From Nostoc sp. 106C (GTDB lineage: Bacteria > Cyanobacteriota > Cyanobacteriia > Cyanobacteriales > Nostocaceae), in assembly GCF_002154725.1 (NCBI RefSeq), contig NZ_MTAW01000048.1, forward strand, positions 1-64,000: a DNA stretch of 64,000 nucleotides. Reading direction: 5' to 3'. The notes under the pieces are model-generated. The model was not told the origin of the DNA and made no database searches. It saw only the letters and a program-made list of their open reading frames with translations. Each line of letters begins with the position of its first letter. The first letter of the stretch is position 1. The translations under genes and the position numbers were made by a program. Positions 27,619 to 35,753 of this stretch are shown piece after piece.

Positions 27619-28458
27619 CTACTTCTGTTCTGCTACAACTTTGCTAGCGATAAAACCCACCATTCTATCTAGCAGTAAGCCAACCAAACCAACGTAGATG
27701 AGAGCTAAAATAATCTCGCTCAGGTTTGTTTCTGTAGTTGTGTTGTAGGCATCCCAAATAAACGAACCAATACCTACACCACCAACTAACATTTCTGCAG
27801 CGACAATTGCTAACCAAGATAAACCAATGCCAATGCGTAACCCTGTGAATATATAAGGAACAGTGGCAGGAAACACAATTTTAAAGAAATACTTTCCGCC
27901 TTTGAGGCGTAACACCCTAGCCACATTAATGTAGTCTTGGGGAATTTGTTGAACGCCGACTGTGGTGTTAATAATAATCGGCCAAATCGATGTAATGAAA
28001 ATTACGAAAATTGCTGATGGATTAGCTTGTTGAAATGCTGCCAGCGAAATTGGTAGCCATGCTAGAGGCGGTACAGTTCGTAATACTTGAAAGATGGGAT
28101 CGACAGCGTTATAAACTAATTGATTTGCACCGATAATAATTCCCAATGCAATTCCTACAATTGTCGCTAACGAAAAGCCTAAACCAACCCTGCCTAAACT
28201 ACTGAGGATTTGCCAGCCCAAACCTTTATCACTTTCGCCATTATCAAAAAATGGATGGATAATAAAAGGGTCCCAAGTTTCAGAAAATGTTTCGATTGGT
28301 CCAGGTAACTTAAAGTTGGGATTTAAACAAAGTAGTTGCCAAATCACTAGAAAAATAGCTAATGCTACTAATGGCGGTATAATTTTTTTCCAGATTAATT
28401 TATTAAGAGCCTTTTGAGACTTTTTTCTAGTAGGACGACTTCCGACAATAGCTGTCAT
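27619..28458 (-). CDS. nrtB: Nitrate ABC transporter permease NrtB
   Basis: 279 aa, about six transmembrane helices, after a basic N-terminus (SRPTRKKSQK). The EAA-type loop (GVQQIPQDYINVARVLRLKG, near residues 168-187) contacts the ATPases. The family is the NrtB/SsuC/TauC permease. It forms the inner-membrane channel of the nitrate/nitrite importer. It lies 58 bp downstream of nrtA on the minus strand in the nirA-nrtABCD operon. Confidence 0.95.
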   Translation of the reverse strand: MTAIVGSRPTRKKSQKALNKLIWKKIIPPLVALAIFLVIWQLLCLNPNFKLPGPIETFSETWDPFIIHPFFDNGESDKGLGWQILSSLGRVGLGFSLATIVGIALGIIIGANQLVYNAVDPIFQVLRTVPPLAWLPISLAAFQQANPSAIFVIFITSIWPIIINTTVGVQQIPQDYINVARVLRLKGGKYFFKIVFPATVPYIFTGLRIGIGLSWLAIVAAEMLVGGVGIGSFIWDAYNTTTETNLSEIILALIYVGLVGLLLDRMVGFIASKVVAEQK

Positions 28459-28516
28459 TTTCTTCTTTCTCCTGTTACAGTTTAGTTAAATTAAAAAGAA
28501 GCGATCGCAGCCATTA

Positions 28517-29842
28517 TTAAACTTTTTTAATCTTCAAACTATTGAGATATGCTTCGGGTTGCTCTGGGTCAAATTTCACCCCATCAAAGAAAGTCTCAAC
28601 TCCCCGAGAAGTGCTGGTAGGGATTTCAGAATCAGGTACACCAATTGCTTTAGCTGCTTGTTTCCACAAGTCTTCTTTGTTTACTTGATTGACTATTTCC
28701 TTAACTTTGGTATCTTTTGGCAGATAGCCCCAACGAATTTCTTCAGTTAAAAACCAAGTATCGTGGCTCTTGTAAGGATAGGAAGCATTATCTGCCCAGT
28801 ACTTCATGCGATCGCTGAAGTTTTGCTGCTTGCGTCCATCGCCGTAGTCTATATTGCCCTTAGCTCTCTCTAAAATATCTGCGGCAGCAACGTTAAAGTA
28901 TTTACGGTCAGAGCAGATTTTGCACATCTCCTCTTTATTTTCTGGTTTATCGCACCACTGTTGAGCTTCTAAAACTGCCATCAATAGCGCCTGTGCAGCG
29001 TTGGGATTTTTATCAACCCAATCTTTGCGCATAGCAAAGGCCTTTTCTGGATGATCTTTCCACAACTCACCTGTAACTAGCGCTGAGTAACCTAATTTTT
29101 GGTTTACCAACTGGGCATTCCAAGGCTCTCCCACACAAAAGGCATCGATTGTACCAACTTTCATATTCGCCACCATTTGTGGTGGTGGTACAGGTTCCAA
29201 AACCACATCTTGATCGGGATTAATCCCGCCAGCTGCTAGCCAATAACGCATCCATAAATCGTGGGTGCCACCAGGAAAAGTTATTGCCAGTTTCATGGCT
29301 TTTTTATCAGCTTTGGCTTTTGCAGCAGCCTCTTTCAACCCCTTACTTTCTAAACCGACTTTTAGGTCTTTTAATTTATTAGCGACCGAGATAGCCTGGC
29401 CGTTGGTATTTAACCGCGCCAAGAGATACATCGGCACTTTATCGTTGATAGTCATCAGGTAAGGCATAGGGCTGAGAATGTGCGCGCCATCAATGCCATC
29501 ACCAGCAGAGCCGATTTTTAGGTTGTCACGGGTAACAGGCCAAGATTTTTGCTTGATCACCTCGACATTAGTCATGCCGTACTTGGCAAAGAAGCCCTTT
29601 TCTTTAGCAATGATTATAGGTGCAGCGTCAGTGAGTGGGATAAATCCTAGCTTGGCTTTGGTTGTTTCTATTTTGGGTGCGTTAGCTGCTGTAGAGACAT
29701 TCGCAGCTGGGGCAGCCGAGGGTGCTTGTTCACCTGTTGTAGCTGAATTGGAATTACTAGAAGAGCAACCATGAGCCAAGATAGAAGCAGCAGCCGCAGC
29801 AGTGGTCGTGAAAATAAATTTTCTACGCGAGAGATTTGTCAT
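28517..29842 (-). CDS. nrtA: Nitrate-binding lipoprotein NrtA
   Basis: 441 aa. The start has a twin-Arg motif (SRRKFIF) and a lipobox-like LAHGC (Cys at about residue 26), predicting a membrane-anchored periplasmic lipoprotein, possibly Tat-exported. An Ala/Ser/Thr-rich linker precedes the binding domain (LGFIPLTDAAPIIIAKEKGF, FPGGTHDLWMRYW, DAFCVGEPWNAQLV). It captures nitrate and nitrite with high affinity and delivers them to NrtB. It lies 67 bp after nirA, in the same operon. Confidence 0.96.
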   Translation of the reverse strand: MTNLSRRKFIFTTTAAAAASILAHGCSSSNSNSATTGEQAPSAAPAANVSTAANAPKIETTKAKLGFIPLTDAAPIIIAKEKGFFAKYGMTNVEVIKQKSWPVTRDNLKIGSAGDGIDGAHILSPMPYLMTINDKVPMYLLARLNTNGQAISVANKLKDLKVGLESKGLKEAAAKAKADKKAMKLAITFPGGTHDLWMRYWLAAGGINPDQDVVLEPVPPPQMVANMKVGTIDAFCVGEPWNAQLVNQKLGYSALVTGELWKDHPEKAFAMRKDWVDKNPNAAQALLMAVLEAQQWCDKPENKEEMCKICSDRKYFNVAAADILERAKGNIDYGDGRKQQNFSDRMKYWADNASYPYKSHDTWFLTEEIRWGYLPKDTKVKEIVNQVNKEDLWKQAAKAIGVPDSEIPTSTSRGVETFFDGVKFDPEQPEAYLNSLKIKKV

Positions 29843-29909
29843 TTTTCCTTTGTTAGTTACTTAGTTGTCTCTGTTTTTGGTTGTTGCTTTTTATCCACTC
29901 ACTACTTAT

Positions 29910-31478
29910 TTAATGAGTGACCAAGGCTTCTTGCTTGAGTTTTGCCCCAAAGTGTTGGATGAGTAAATTTTGTAAGACTGGCTGCAAGTCTTCGCAAGGT
30001 ATGCCTTTGGTAACGCAAGTTCCCAAATGAGCATCTTTGCCGACCTTACCGCCCATATAGATGTCCACCCCTTCCAAGGTTTTGCCGTTCTTGCGGGTTT
30101 TAGTTCCCATCAAGCCGATGTCTGCAACTTGTGGCTGTCCACAGGAGTTAGGGCAACCAGTCCAATGAATGCGTACAGGGCGAGTTAGGATTAATTCTGA
30201 TTCCAAGGCTTGAATCGTTGCCAGAGCACGGTTTTTGGTTTCGATGAGGGCAAAGTTGCAAAATTGTGCGCCTGTGCAAGAAACTAGCGATCGCGTCAGT
30301 AAACCAGGATCTACAGCAAACCTTTCTAATAAAGGTTCAGCTAACAATGTTGTCAATCTGGATTCAGGAATATTGGGGATAATGATGTTCTGCTCAACCG
30401 TGAGCCGAATTTCTCCACTGCCGTAAACTTCCGCCAAACGAGAAATTTCAAACATATCCCCCGCATACAATCGACCCACAGGGATGTGCAAGCCTACGTA
30501 GTTTAATCCTGGTTGTTTTTGCTTGTATACGCCGATATGGTCGCGTTTTTCCCAGTCGATTTCATCTTTTGGTGCTGCGGGTAAAAATGACTTACCCAAA
30601 CGCTTTTCTACTTCCAAGCGGAATTTTTCTAAACCCCACTCATCAATCAACCACATCAAGCGAGATTTCTGGCGATTAGCACGTAAGCCGCGATCGCGAA
30701 AAACTTCCACAATCGCTCTACATACCGCAACCACATCTTCAGGAGGCACCCAGGCATTCAAGGGGATCGCCGCCTCACAACGTTTGGCAGAGAAAAAGCC
30801 ACCGACGAGGATGTTGAAACCGAAGAGTTTTTGCTCCCCTGCTGCCTTAAAGGCTGGAACAAAAGCCAAGTCGTTGATTTCGGCGTGAACTGAATTGTCC
30901 CGTCCACCAGTAATTGCAATATTAAATTTGCGTGGAAGGTTAGTAAACTCTGGGTTACCTTCGCCTTTGTTGGTTAACATATCCTGAATTTGTTGCACCA
31001 ACTCTCGCGTATCAAACAACTCGTCCGCATCTAACCCCGCTATTGGGTCGCCTGTGATATTGCGGATGTTGTCCATCCCTGATTGGATTGTGGTTAAACC
31101 CACTGCATGAAATCTATTAAAGATATCAGGCAAGTCTTCAATCGCGATCCCCCGCAGTTGGATATTTTGCCTGGTGGTAATATCGGCGTTGCCATCATCA
31201 CCGTAACGCTGCACCACTTCTGCCAAAGCACGCATTTGGGCACTCGTGAGAATACCATTTGGTATCCGCATCCGCATCATAAACTTACCAGGGGTGACTG
31301 GGCGAAAAAACACACCCACCCACTTAAGTCGGTGATCGCGGTCTGTTTCATCCATTGCTTCCCAGCCTAAGGAGGCGAATTTTTCGATTTCCTCCTTAAT
31401 GGCAAGTCCATCTTTTTCTGCCTTGAATTTCTCGAACTTGTTGAGGCTGGCTGTAGTGGTAGTTGCTGTGTCTGTCAT
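29910..31478 (-). CDS. nirA: Ferredoxin-nitrite reductase
   Basis: 522 aa. Two nitrite/sulfite reductase ferredoxin-like half domains flank two siroheme/4Fe-4S domains. Cluster-ligating Cys residues occur in SCTGAQFCNFALIETKNRA and HWTGCPNSCGQPQVADIG. It reduces nitrite to ammonium with six electrons from ferredoxin. It is the first gene of nirA-nrtABCD. The promoter has a perfect NtcA box and TAN3T element about 230 bp upstream, with an NtcB-type site above it, giving control by ammonium and nitrite. Confidence 0.97.
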   Translation of the reverse strand: MTDTATTTTASLNKFEKFKAEKDGLAIKEEIEKFASLGWEAMDETDRDHRLKWVGVFFRPVTPGKFMMRMRIPNGILTSAQMRALAEVVQRYGDDGNADITTRQNIQLRGIAIEDLPDIFNRFHAVGLTTIQSGMDNIRNITGDPIAGLDADELFDTRELVQQIQDMLTNKGEGNPEFTNLPRKFNIAITGGRDNSVHAEINDLAFVPAFKAAGEQKLFGFNILVGGFFSAKRCEAAIPLNAWVPPEDVVAVCRAIVEVFRDRGLRANRQKSRLMWLIDEWGLEKFRLEVEKRLGKSFLPAAPKDEIDWEKRDHIGVYKQKQPGLNYVGLHIPVGRLYAGDMFEISRLAEVYGSGEIRLTVEQNIIIPNIPESRLTTLLAEPLLERFAVDPGLLTRSLVSCTGAQFCNFALIETKNRALATIQALESELILTRPVRIHWTGCPNSCGQPQVADIGLMGTKTRKNGKTLEGVDIYMGGKVGKDAHLGTCVTKGIPCEDLQPVLQNLLIQHFGAKLKQEALVTH

Positions 31479-31709
31479 GAGCTGACTCTCATTGCAAATT
31501 TTTAATCCCGGAGAACCAAAGCGAGTTGTTGCCCAATATCAATTAACCCGTAGTTCGACGAGCATTTTTTCTGTCTACTAGGGCAAATGCATTCATAATG
31601 TATATTTGGTGCTGAAATTACTGCTTCAGAAAAAATATTTCTGTGTATCCATTTGGAAATGTGTAAGCGCTGTTCTGGTACTGACAGTGTAACGATTTAC
31701 ATACTCTTA

Positions 31710-31751
31710 AGGTTAAAGGCGGATTTCCGCTAAAATCGTATAAATTGCTAC
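31710..31751 (-). promoter_or_regulatory. nirA: NtcA-activated promoter of the nirA operon
   Basis: The minus strand reads GTAGCAATTTATAC (31751-31738), a perfect GTA-N8-TAC box, then 22 bases, then TAACCT (31715-31710), a TAN3T -10 element. Spacing and sequence match the class II NtcA promoter. The predicted transcription start is near 31703, about 225 bp before the nirA ATG. Confidence 0.85.
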
Positions 31752-31789
31752 GAAATTTTGGGTTAATGTCCAAAAATGTATTACTATGA

Positions 31790-31802
31790 TGCATTTTCTG
31801 CA
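31790..31802. promoter_or_regulatory. nirA: NtcB-type LysR site upstream of nirA
   Basis: tgcattttctgca is an exact TGCA-N5-TGCA, the motif reported for the LysR-type nitrite-responsive activator NtcB. It ends 38 bp upstream of the NtcA box on the nirA side, a reasonable location for a co-activator. Confidence 0.6.
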
Positions 31803-31891
31803 TAATCTGCGTTACTGAAGTTACATAAAGTCCTTGAGAAAGACGATCGCCATTAATCCAAACTGGAAAGTTATTTGAAATAAAGTAGCCT

Positions 31892-32323
31892 ATGAAACGT
31901 CGTGACTTTATTAGTTGGGTAGGTTTAGGCTGGATAGCAAGTTCTTTACCGATAGCAATTGCCGCTTGTTCTTCGGAAACAACGACACCAAAACCAACAT
32001 CTTCTGCATCTGGAGATTGGCAAAAGGTAGGCACTACAGCAGAATTAGATAAGACTGGTCAGTTGGTTGCCAATGATTCACCTGTTGGGCCTGTCTTGGT
32101 AGTAGGTAAATCTCAATCTGAAAATTTGATTGCTGTTAACCCTACCTGTACTCATAAAGGCTGCACGGTAGCATGGAAAGACCAAGCCAAAAAATTCGCT
32201 TGTCCCTGTCATGGTTCAGAATATGGAGCTGATGGTAAGGTGCTAAAAGGACCAGCCGAGAAACCACTCAAAACTTACGCTGCTAAAATTGAGGGCAATT
32301 CTGTAGTGGTGAAGCCAAGCTAG
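31892..32323 (+). CDS. Rieske-type 2Fe-2S protein with twin-Arg lipoprotein-like leader
   Basis: 143 aa. The leader begins MKRRDF (twin-Arg-like) and ends with an IAIAAC motif (Cys about residue 26), predicting a Tat-exported, lipid-anchored protein facing the periplasm or lumen. The Rieske centre motifs are CTHKGCTV and CPCHGSEYG, supplying two Cys and two His ligands plus the bridging-loop pattern. It is shorter than cytochrome b6f PetC (about 180 aa) and lacks its single long membrane anchor, so it is a minor Rieske protein rather than PetC1. It is divergent from nirA; its electron partner is unknown. Confidence 0.88.
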   Translation: MKRRDFISWVGLGWIASSLPIAIAACSSETTTPKPTSSASGDWQKVGTTAELDKTGQLVANDSPVGPVLVVGKSQSENLIAVNPTCTHKGCTVAWKDQAKKFACPCHGSEYGADGKVLKGPAEKPLKTYAAKIEGNSVVVKPS

Positions 32324-32824
32324 TACCGCTACGCGAAAGTCAAAAGTCAAAAGTCAAAAGAATTTTATTCCGGGCTTTTGCGGTGTTTGGAATGGGTGGT
32401 TGATTCACGCAGTCTTGTACTAGCGGTTCATTGCTAAGGAGTCAATATATGTAATGCTAAGACCCCTAATTCGCTAGTGGTATTCTTCTAGAAAGTCAGA
32501 AATATTGTTTTTTACAAATAATTTAGGTTTGCTAGATTAGCTAAAAATTTGCTAAATCTAGCAATTTTTTTAGCCATATACAGCAGATTGTATAGGATTC
32601 ATAAACTCTGTATTTATTAATTACGAATTACGCCTTTAAAATTAGGAGTTTGTATTAATTTATTCAGATTAAATTTTGGGAATTATTAACAATAAATTTT
32701 GCATTTATGATTGACAGGTATAAAATTATACATTAATATAATGACATGATAAAGGCGATCGCCTAATCCCGGAAAGAAGAATGCGATCGCCCTTATCTAG
32801 CCCCTATATCAGGAGACAAATACA
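32324..32824. other. Intergenic region after the Rieske gene
   Basis: 501 bp. It begins with a short agtcaaa heptad run (32336-32360), contains a strong terminator (32529-32571), AT-rich sequence, and two HIP1-bearing inverted segments (ggcgatcgcct at about 32755 and gcgatcgccc at about 32783) just before the interrupted small gene. Confidence 0.6.
32529..32571 (+). terminator. Rho-independent terminator
   Basis: A 10-bp stem, ttgctagatt (32529-32538) with aatctagcaa (32555-32564), is followed by seven Ts. It lies about 205 bp downstream of the Rieske stop on the same strand. Confidence 0.72.
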
Positions 32825-32918
32825 ATGATGGCACAATTACAAAAGTCCGCCCAGTCAAAATTAGAACAGTACTTGGGTGAAAATTTAGATACACCCGCCC
32901 GTAATCAATCAACTGCAC

Positions 32919-34242
32919 CTTAACGGGTGACAACCTAGCTACAAAGCCTGTTGTATAAGGGACAGAGCATAAAAGCCTCGCTGAAAATAGAGGCGTTTAT
33001 GAGGTTTGAGCGCAATCAGATTCAGTACCCAATCGGCCCATAATTCCATCCCATATTTCCATCGTTGCCCATATAGTCCAAGGTTGAACTCACTCTGTCT
33101 AGGAGTCGTATCTTTGTGTTCTTTAATACGTCCGGCGTAAATATCTATGCCTAATTTCTTCAGCCATTGTCCTTGGAGAGTTGCCAAACTATAGGCGATG
33201 GCAATTAATAATACTAAGGCTAAAAACCGAGTTTCATTCACTTTTGCTTGTTCTAAATTATAGCCACCCGTTTTGCAATCTTTGAACAGTTGTTCGATTC
33301 CCCATCGACAACAATAGACATCCAATGCTTGTTGAAGAGTGGGCAGATTAGTCAAAATATACCAGGGTTCTTTGGGTCCCTTATGACGATATTTTCGTTT
33401 CCAATAGACGGCCACATTAAATGGTCCTAATCCATCAGCTTTATTGCACAATACGCCTTGATAAAATTGGGACATTCCTGGTTTAAATCCAAGAGTTTTG
33501 AGTACCTGATACTCCTGATTGCACGCCTGTTGGAAATGAAGATCTTTCTTCTGACGTAGGGCAAAATATACACCCTTGGATTCAAGCCAGTCAGCGAATT
33601 TGGGGCTATGAAACTCTCGGTCTCCCAACACCAGAACTGGATAGTTTTTAAACAGATGAAGCACCGCTTTCAATAGACGTTTTTGGGTCTTCACATCGCT
33701 GTTGCCTTCATGGTCTAAGACCTCCCAATATAAGGGAAGGGCATGTGTTCCCCTTCCGGATACTCACCATAAATACATTACGACCTTTCCATTGGGTTCG
33801 ATCCATTGCTATGATCCAATAGCCATATTTCTGATGCTTGAGTTTTTTTAATTGCCGACGCTGCTCTCGATTTAATCCTCTTCCAGTTTGCTCTTGTCGA
33901 ATCCAATATTTAATCAATGGAAACCATAAGACTTTGATGCTGATCTGAGGCAATATTAAAAAGCGTTGCAAGTTACGTTTTCGACTTTGATATTGAATCG
34001 GTTGTGGAAAGACACTGGCGCTCTATGGAGAGTTTTACCTGTCGATGAGCCTGTATTAATAACAACAGAAGCTGTAAGGTTAGATACTGGCTTTCATTCA
34101 GATGGGCACGCAGGGTTGTTTGGTAAGATACAGGAAACATTTTATGAGCGGGGAGCGACAAAAATGCTCCCTATTTTTTGTCCTCACCATTTTCTCAAAG
34201 TTTTGTCCCGTATAGCTTAGAGTTGCCTTGTCACCCGCTAAG
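32919..34242 (-). mobile_element. IS4-family insertion sequence, 1324 bp
   Basis: Terminal inverted repeats are cttaacgggtgacaa (32919-32933) and ttgtcacccgctaag (34228-34242), matching at 14 of 15 positions. Immediately outside are 9-bp direct repeats caactgcac (32910-32918 and 34243-34251), the target site duplication. The transposase on the minus strand has the IS4 YREK signature. Length, ends and duplication make this a complete element, though its transposase is frame-disrupted. Confidence 0.92.
32939..34161 (-). pseudogene. IS4-family transposase, two frame disruptions
   Basis: Three overlapping frames (34161-33973, 33971-33708, 33694-32939) join into one transposase. DDE elements: first Asp in IIAMDRTQWKG, second Asp in VLVLGDREFHSP, and the YREK motif in YCCRWGIEQLFKDCK (Y-2-R-3-E-6-K exactly). 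The disruption at about 33750-33755 is a one-base change in a run of four C/G bases: restoring the frame gives HALPLYWEVLDHEGNSD. The second, near 34005-34020, precedes FPQPIQYQSRKRNLQRF. The element is thus likely immobile unless transposase is supplied elsewhere or the first shift is programmed. Confidence 0.85.
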
Positions 34243-34451
34243 CAACTGCACAGACATTTCCCCATAGAGAACCAATTAAACATTTACTGATTGGTTCTCC
34301 CAAAGCTGTTAGCAGTACAATTCACTACTTGCAGGTAATTGGCTATGCCAGTGTAGGCGACTGGAGTCCACTGCTACCAACCGCCAACCCTGGTGAGGTA
34401 ATGAGTATTTTAAGCCGCCAAATTTTGAGGCAATAACCCTTATCTAAACTT

Positions 34452-34484
34452 AGATCCCCGACTTTTAACAAAAGTCGGGGATCT
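34452..34484. terminator. Strong palindromic hairpin, bidirectional terminator-like
   Basis: A 15-bp perfect stem, agatccccgactttt with aaaagtcggggatct, has a 3-base loop. It lies between the end of the interrupted small gene (plus) and the end of the HNH gene (minus), so it could serve both. It is also a recurring dispersed hairpin type in cyanobacteria. Confidence 0.6.
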
Positions 34485-34500
34485 GAACAGCGCAAAGTCT

Positions 34501-34953
34501 CTACTTTTCCTGTTGTGGATCTTCAGAGGGAGGATGAAAACCTCCTTTTATCCAAAGTTGCCGGGATTTTTGAATGAAGCGATCGCTACGACGTTGATCG
34601 TTCAAATCTAATCTATTACAAGTAGCTCGACCTGTAGGTGTGATACCAATAACTTTTGTAGCATCTGCTGACCAAACAAAGTGTTCAGACCATTGTTGCT
34701 GACGGGGATTAAATAAGATTACTTCCTGGTTAGCTTCCGGGTCAATTGCCACCGTAAAATTATAATGACGCTCGTTACAGCGACGACAAGCTAGAGCCAA
34801 ATTATCCACTTCATCGGAGCCACCTAAAGATTGTGGATAAATATGATCAATTGTCAGAGGAGACGTGCTTAATGATTCAGGATAATGGCAGTATTCACAT
34901 CGAAAGCCAGCACGTTTACGGACAAGCTCTTGAATATGATTAGGAATTGTCAT
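34501..34953 (-). CDS. HNH endonuclease
   Basis: 150 aa. HNH core: CEYCHYP (first zinc CxxC), TIDHIYPQSLGGSDEVDNL (the His of the active-site strand and the Asn), ACRRCNERH (second CxxC and final His). A C-terminal region of about 70 residues (PRQQQWSEHFVW, GRATCNRLDLND) is shared by many cyanobacterial HNH proteins. It is a zinc-stabilised, metal-dependent nuclease of unknown target. The start overlaps the stop of the upstream 78-aa gene by four bases, so the two are translationally coupled. Confidence 0.87.
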   Translation of the reverse strand: MTIPNHIQELVRKRAGFRCEYCHYPESLSTSPLTIDHIYPQSLGGSDEVDNLALACRRCNERHYNFTVAIDPEANQEVILFNPRQQQWSEHFVWSADATKVIGITPTGRATCNRLDLNDQRRSDRFIQKSRQLWIKGGFHPPSEDPQQEK

Positions 34954-35186
34954 GCCTGAGATGCAATGATGGCATTGATATAGCTAAAAATTACATCTAA
35001 TTCTCCAATTGCTTCCAATTGTGCTGCTTCTTCTGGTGTCAGAGAATCTGCTTTTTTCTTATCCAAGAGTTCTTGCATCCGCAAACCCAATTCGTCTGTA
35101 AATTTAAACAGATTCAGATTATTGACTTTTTCGACTCGGATACCAGTCGTTAGCCAGGATGAGGGTTTCACTACTGCTGGTGTCAT
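34950..35186 (-). CDS. Small helical protein coupled to HNH nuclease
   Basis: 78 aa. No recognised domain: an N-terminal VKPSSWLTTGIRVEKV segment and helices FTDELGLRMQELLDKKKADS and TPEEAAQLEAIGELD. It overlaps the HNH gene by four bases (shared atga), the classic layout for antidote-nuclease or partner pairs. It could be an immunity or antitoxin protein, or merely co-expressed; there is no direct evidence for either. Confidence 0.7.
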   Translation of the reverse strand: MTPAVVKPSSWLTTGIRVEKVNNLNLFKFTDELGLRMQELLDKKKADSLTPEEAAQLEAIGELDVIFSYINAIIASQA

Positions 35187-35280
35187 AGGTTGATGGCGAT
35201 TGAATATATTGCTATTTTAGGCTGCATCGCCAGCCGCTTAAATCTTTCTGGAAACAAGACTGAATAACAGCGTCAAAATA

Positions 35281-35699
35281 TCAATACTTTTCGGTTAAGA
35301 ATTAAGCAGTATTAATAATGGAGAAATTGAGTGGCTGACGTTGAGTACCAGTGCCACGATACGCTAATATTTCCCTAATTTTAGCCACTGAGTTCTTAGC
35401 CCTTTGACCAGATTTTTCAAGACAGTTCGCATTGAATCTGATGACCATATATTCATCGCTATAACCATACAGATTACCAAGTGTGATGGCAGTTTCCGCT
35501 TTCTTGTTTCCCTACTCTCTGTCTGCTCTAATACTTGCTCAATTGCTTCCTCGGTATCGCTATTTCTATCGCTTTTAGCACTTCCCCTGATTCTATTAAA
35601 AGTGATACCAACGAAAATTTCTTGAGTTGCATTAGCTGTGTGCATTTTTAACTACAACTCTCAATCTACCTGTTTTTGGCCTTAACCGAAAAGTATTGA
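35281..35699. mobile_element. Internally deleted IS element with 19-bp perfect inverted ends
   Basis: tcaatacttttcggttaag at 35281-35299 and its exact reverse complement at 35681-35699 bound a 419-bp segment. Inside is the start of an IS4-type transposase on the minus strand. The element therefore looks like a deletion derivative (MITE-like) that kept both ends. No clear target duplication was seen. Confidence 0.82.
35364..35645 (-). pseudogene. IS4 transposase N-terminal remnant
   Basis: 93 codons. The segment IEQVLEQTESRETRKRKLPS followed by HLVICMVIAMNIWSSDSMRT matches the N-terminal domain of IS4-type transposases (Nterm_IS4). It ends with KLGKY, just where the catalytic part should begin. 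No DDE residues are present. Confidence 0.75.
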
Positions 35700-35753
35700 C
35701 ATCACTATAAGTGGAAGATGATCGGCATTACCAGAAAGATTGCCATGTATTCC

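Larger units (their letters stand above)
31479..31891. other. Divergent regulatory region nirA / Rieske gene
   Basis: 413 bp. From the nirA side it contains a roughly 225-base untranslated leader that includes the palindrome tgtaacgatttaca (31688-31701), the NtcA-dependent promoter (31710-31751), and the NtcB-type site (31790-31802). An imperfect NtcA-like box (gttactgaagttac, 31811-31824) lies closer to the Rieske gene. The minus-strand frame 31618-32034 that overlaps it is not credible. Confidence 0.6.
32825..34436 (+). pseudogene. Conserved small cyanobacterial gene interrupted by an IS element
   Basis: The ATG at 32825 has a good ribosome site (aggaga) and encodes MMAQLQKSAQSKLEQYLGE and about 12 further residues before running into the IS at 32919. 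If the IS (32919-34242) and one copy of the 9-bp target duplication are removed, the frame continues without interruption from 34252 to TAA at 34434-34436. This restores a 92-aa protein whose C-terminal part contains REPIKHLLIGSPKAV, STIHYLQVIGYASVGDWSP and NPGEVMSILSRQIL. That C-terminal sequence looks like a widespread cyanobacterial conserved hypothetical protein. The gene is presumably inactivated. Function unknown. Confidence 0.82.

Noticed and set aside
31811-31824. NtcA-like box gttactgaagttac near the Rieske gene
   Set aside because: Only five of six conserved bases and no TAN3T at the right distance on either strand; the perfect box at 31738-31751 explains nirA.
31618-32034. Minus-strand 138-codon frame opposite the Rieske gene
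   Set aside because: It overlaps the nirA promoter and the well-supported Rieske CDS and has no recognisable domain.
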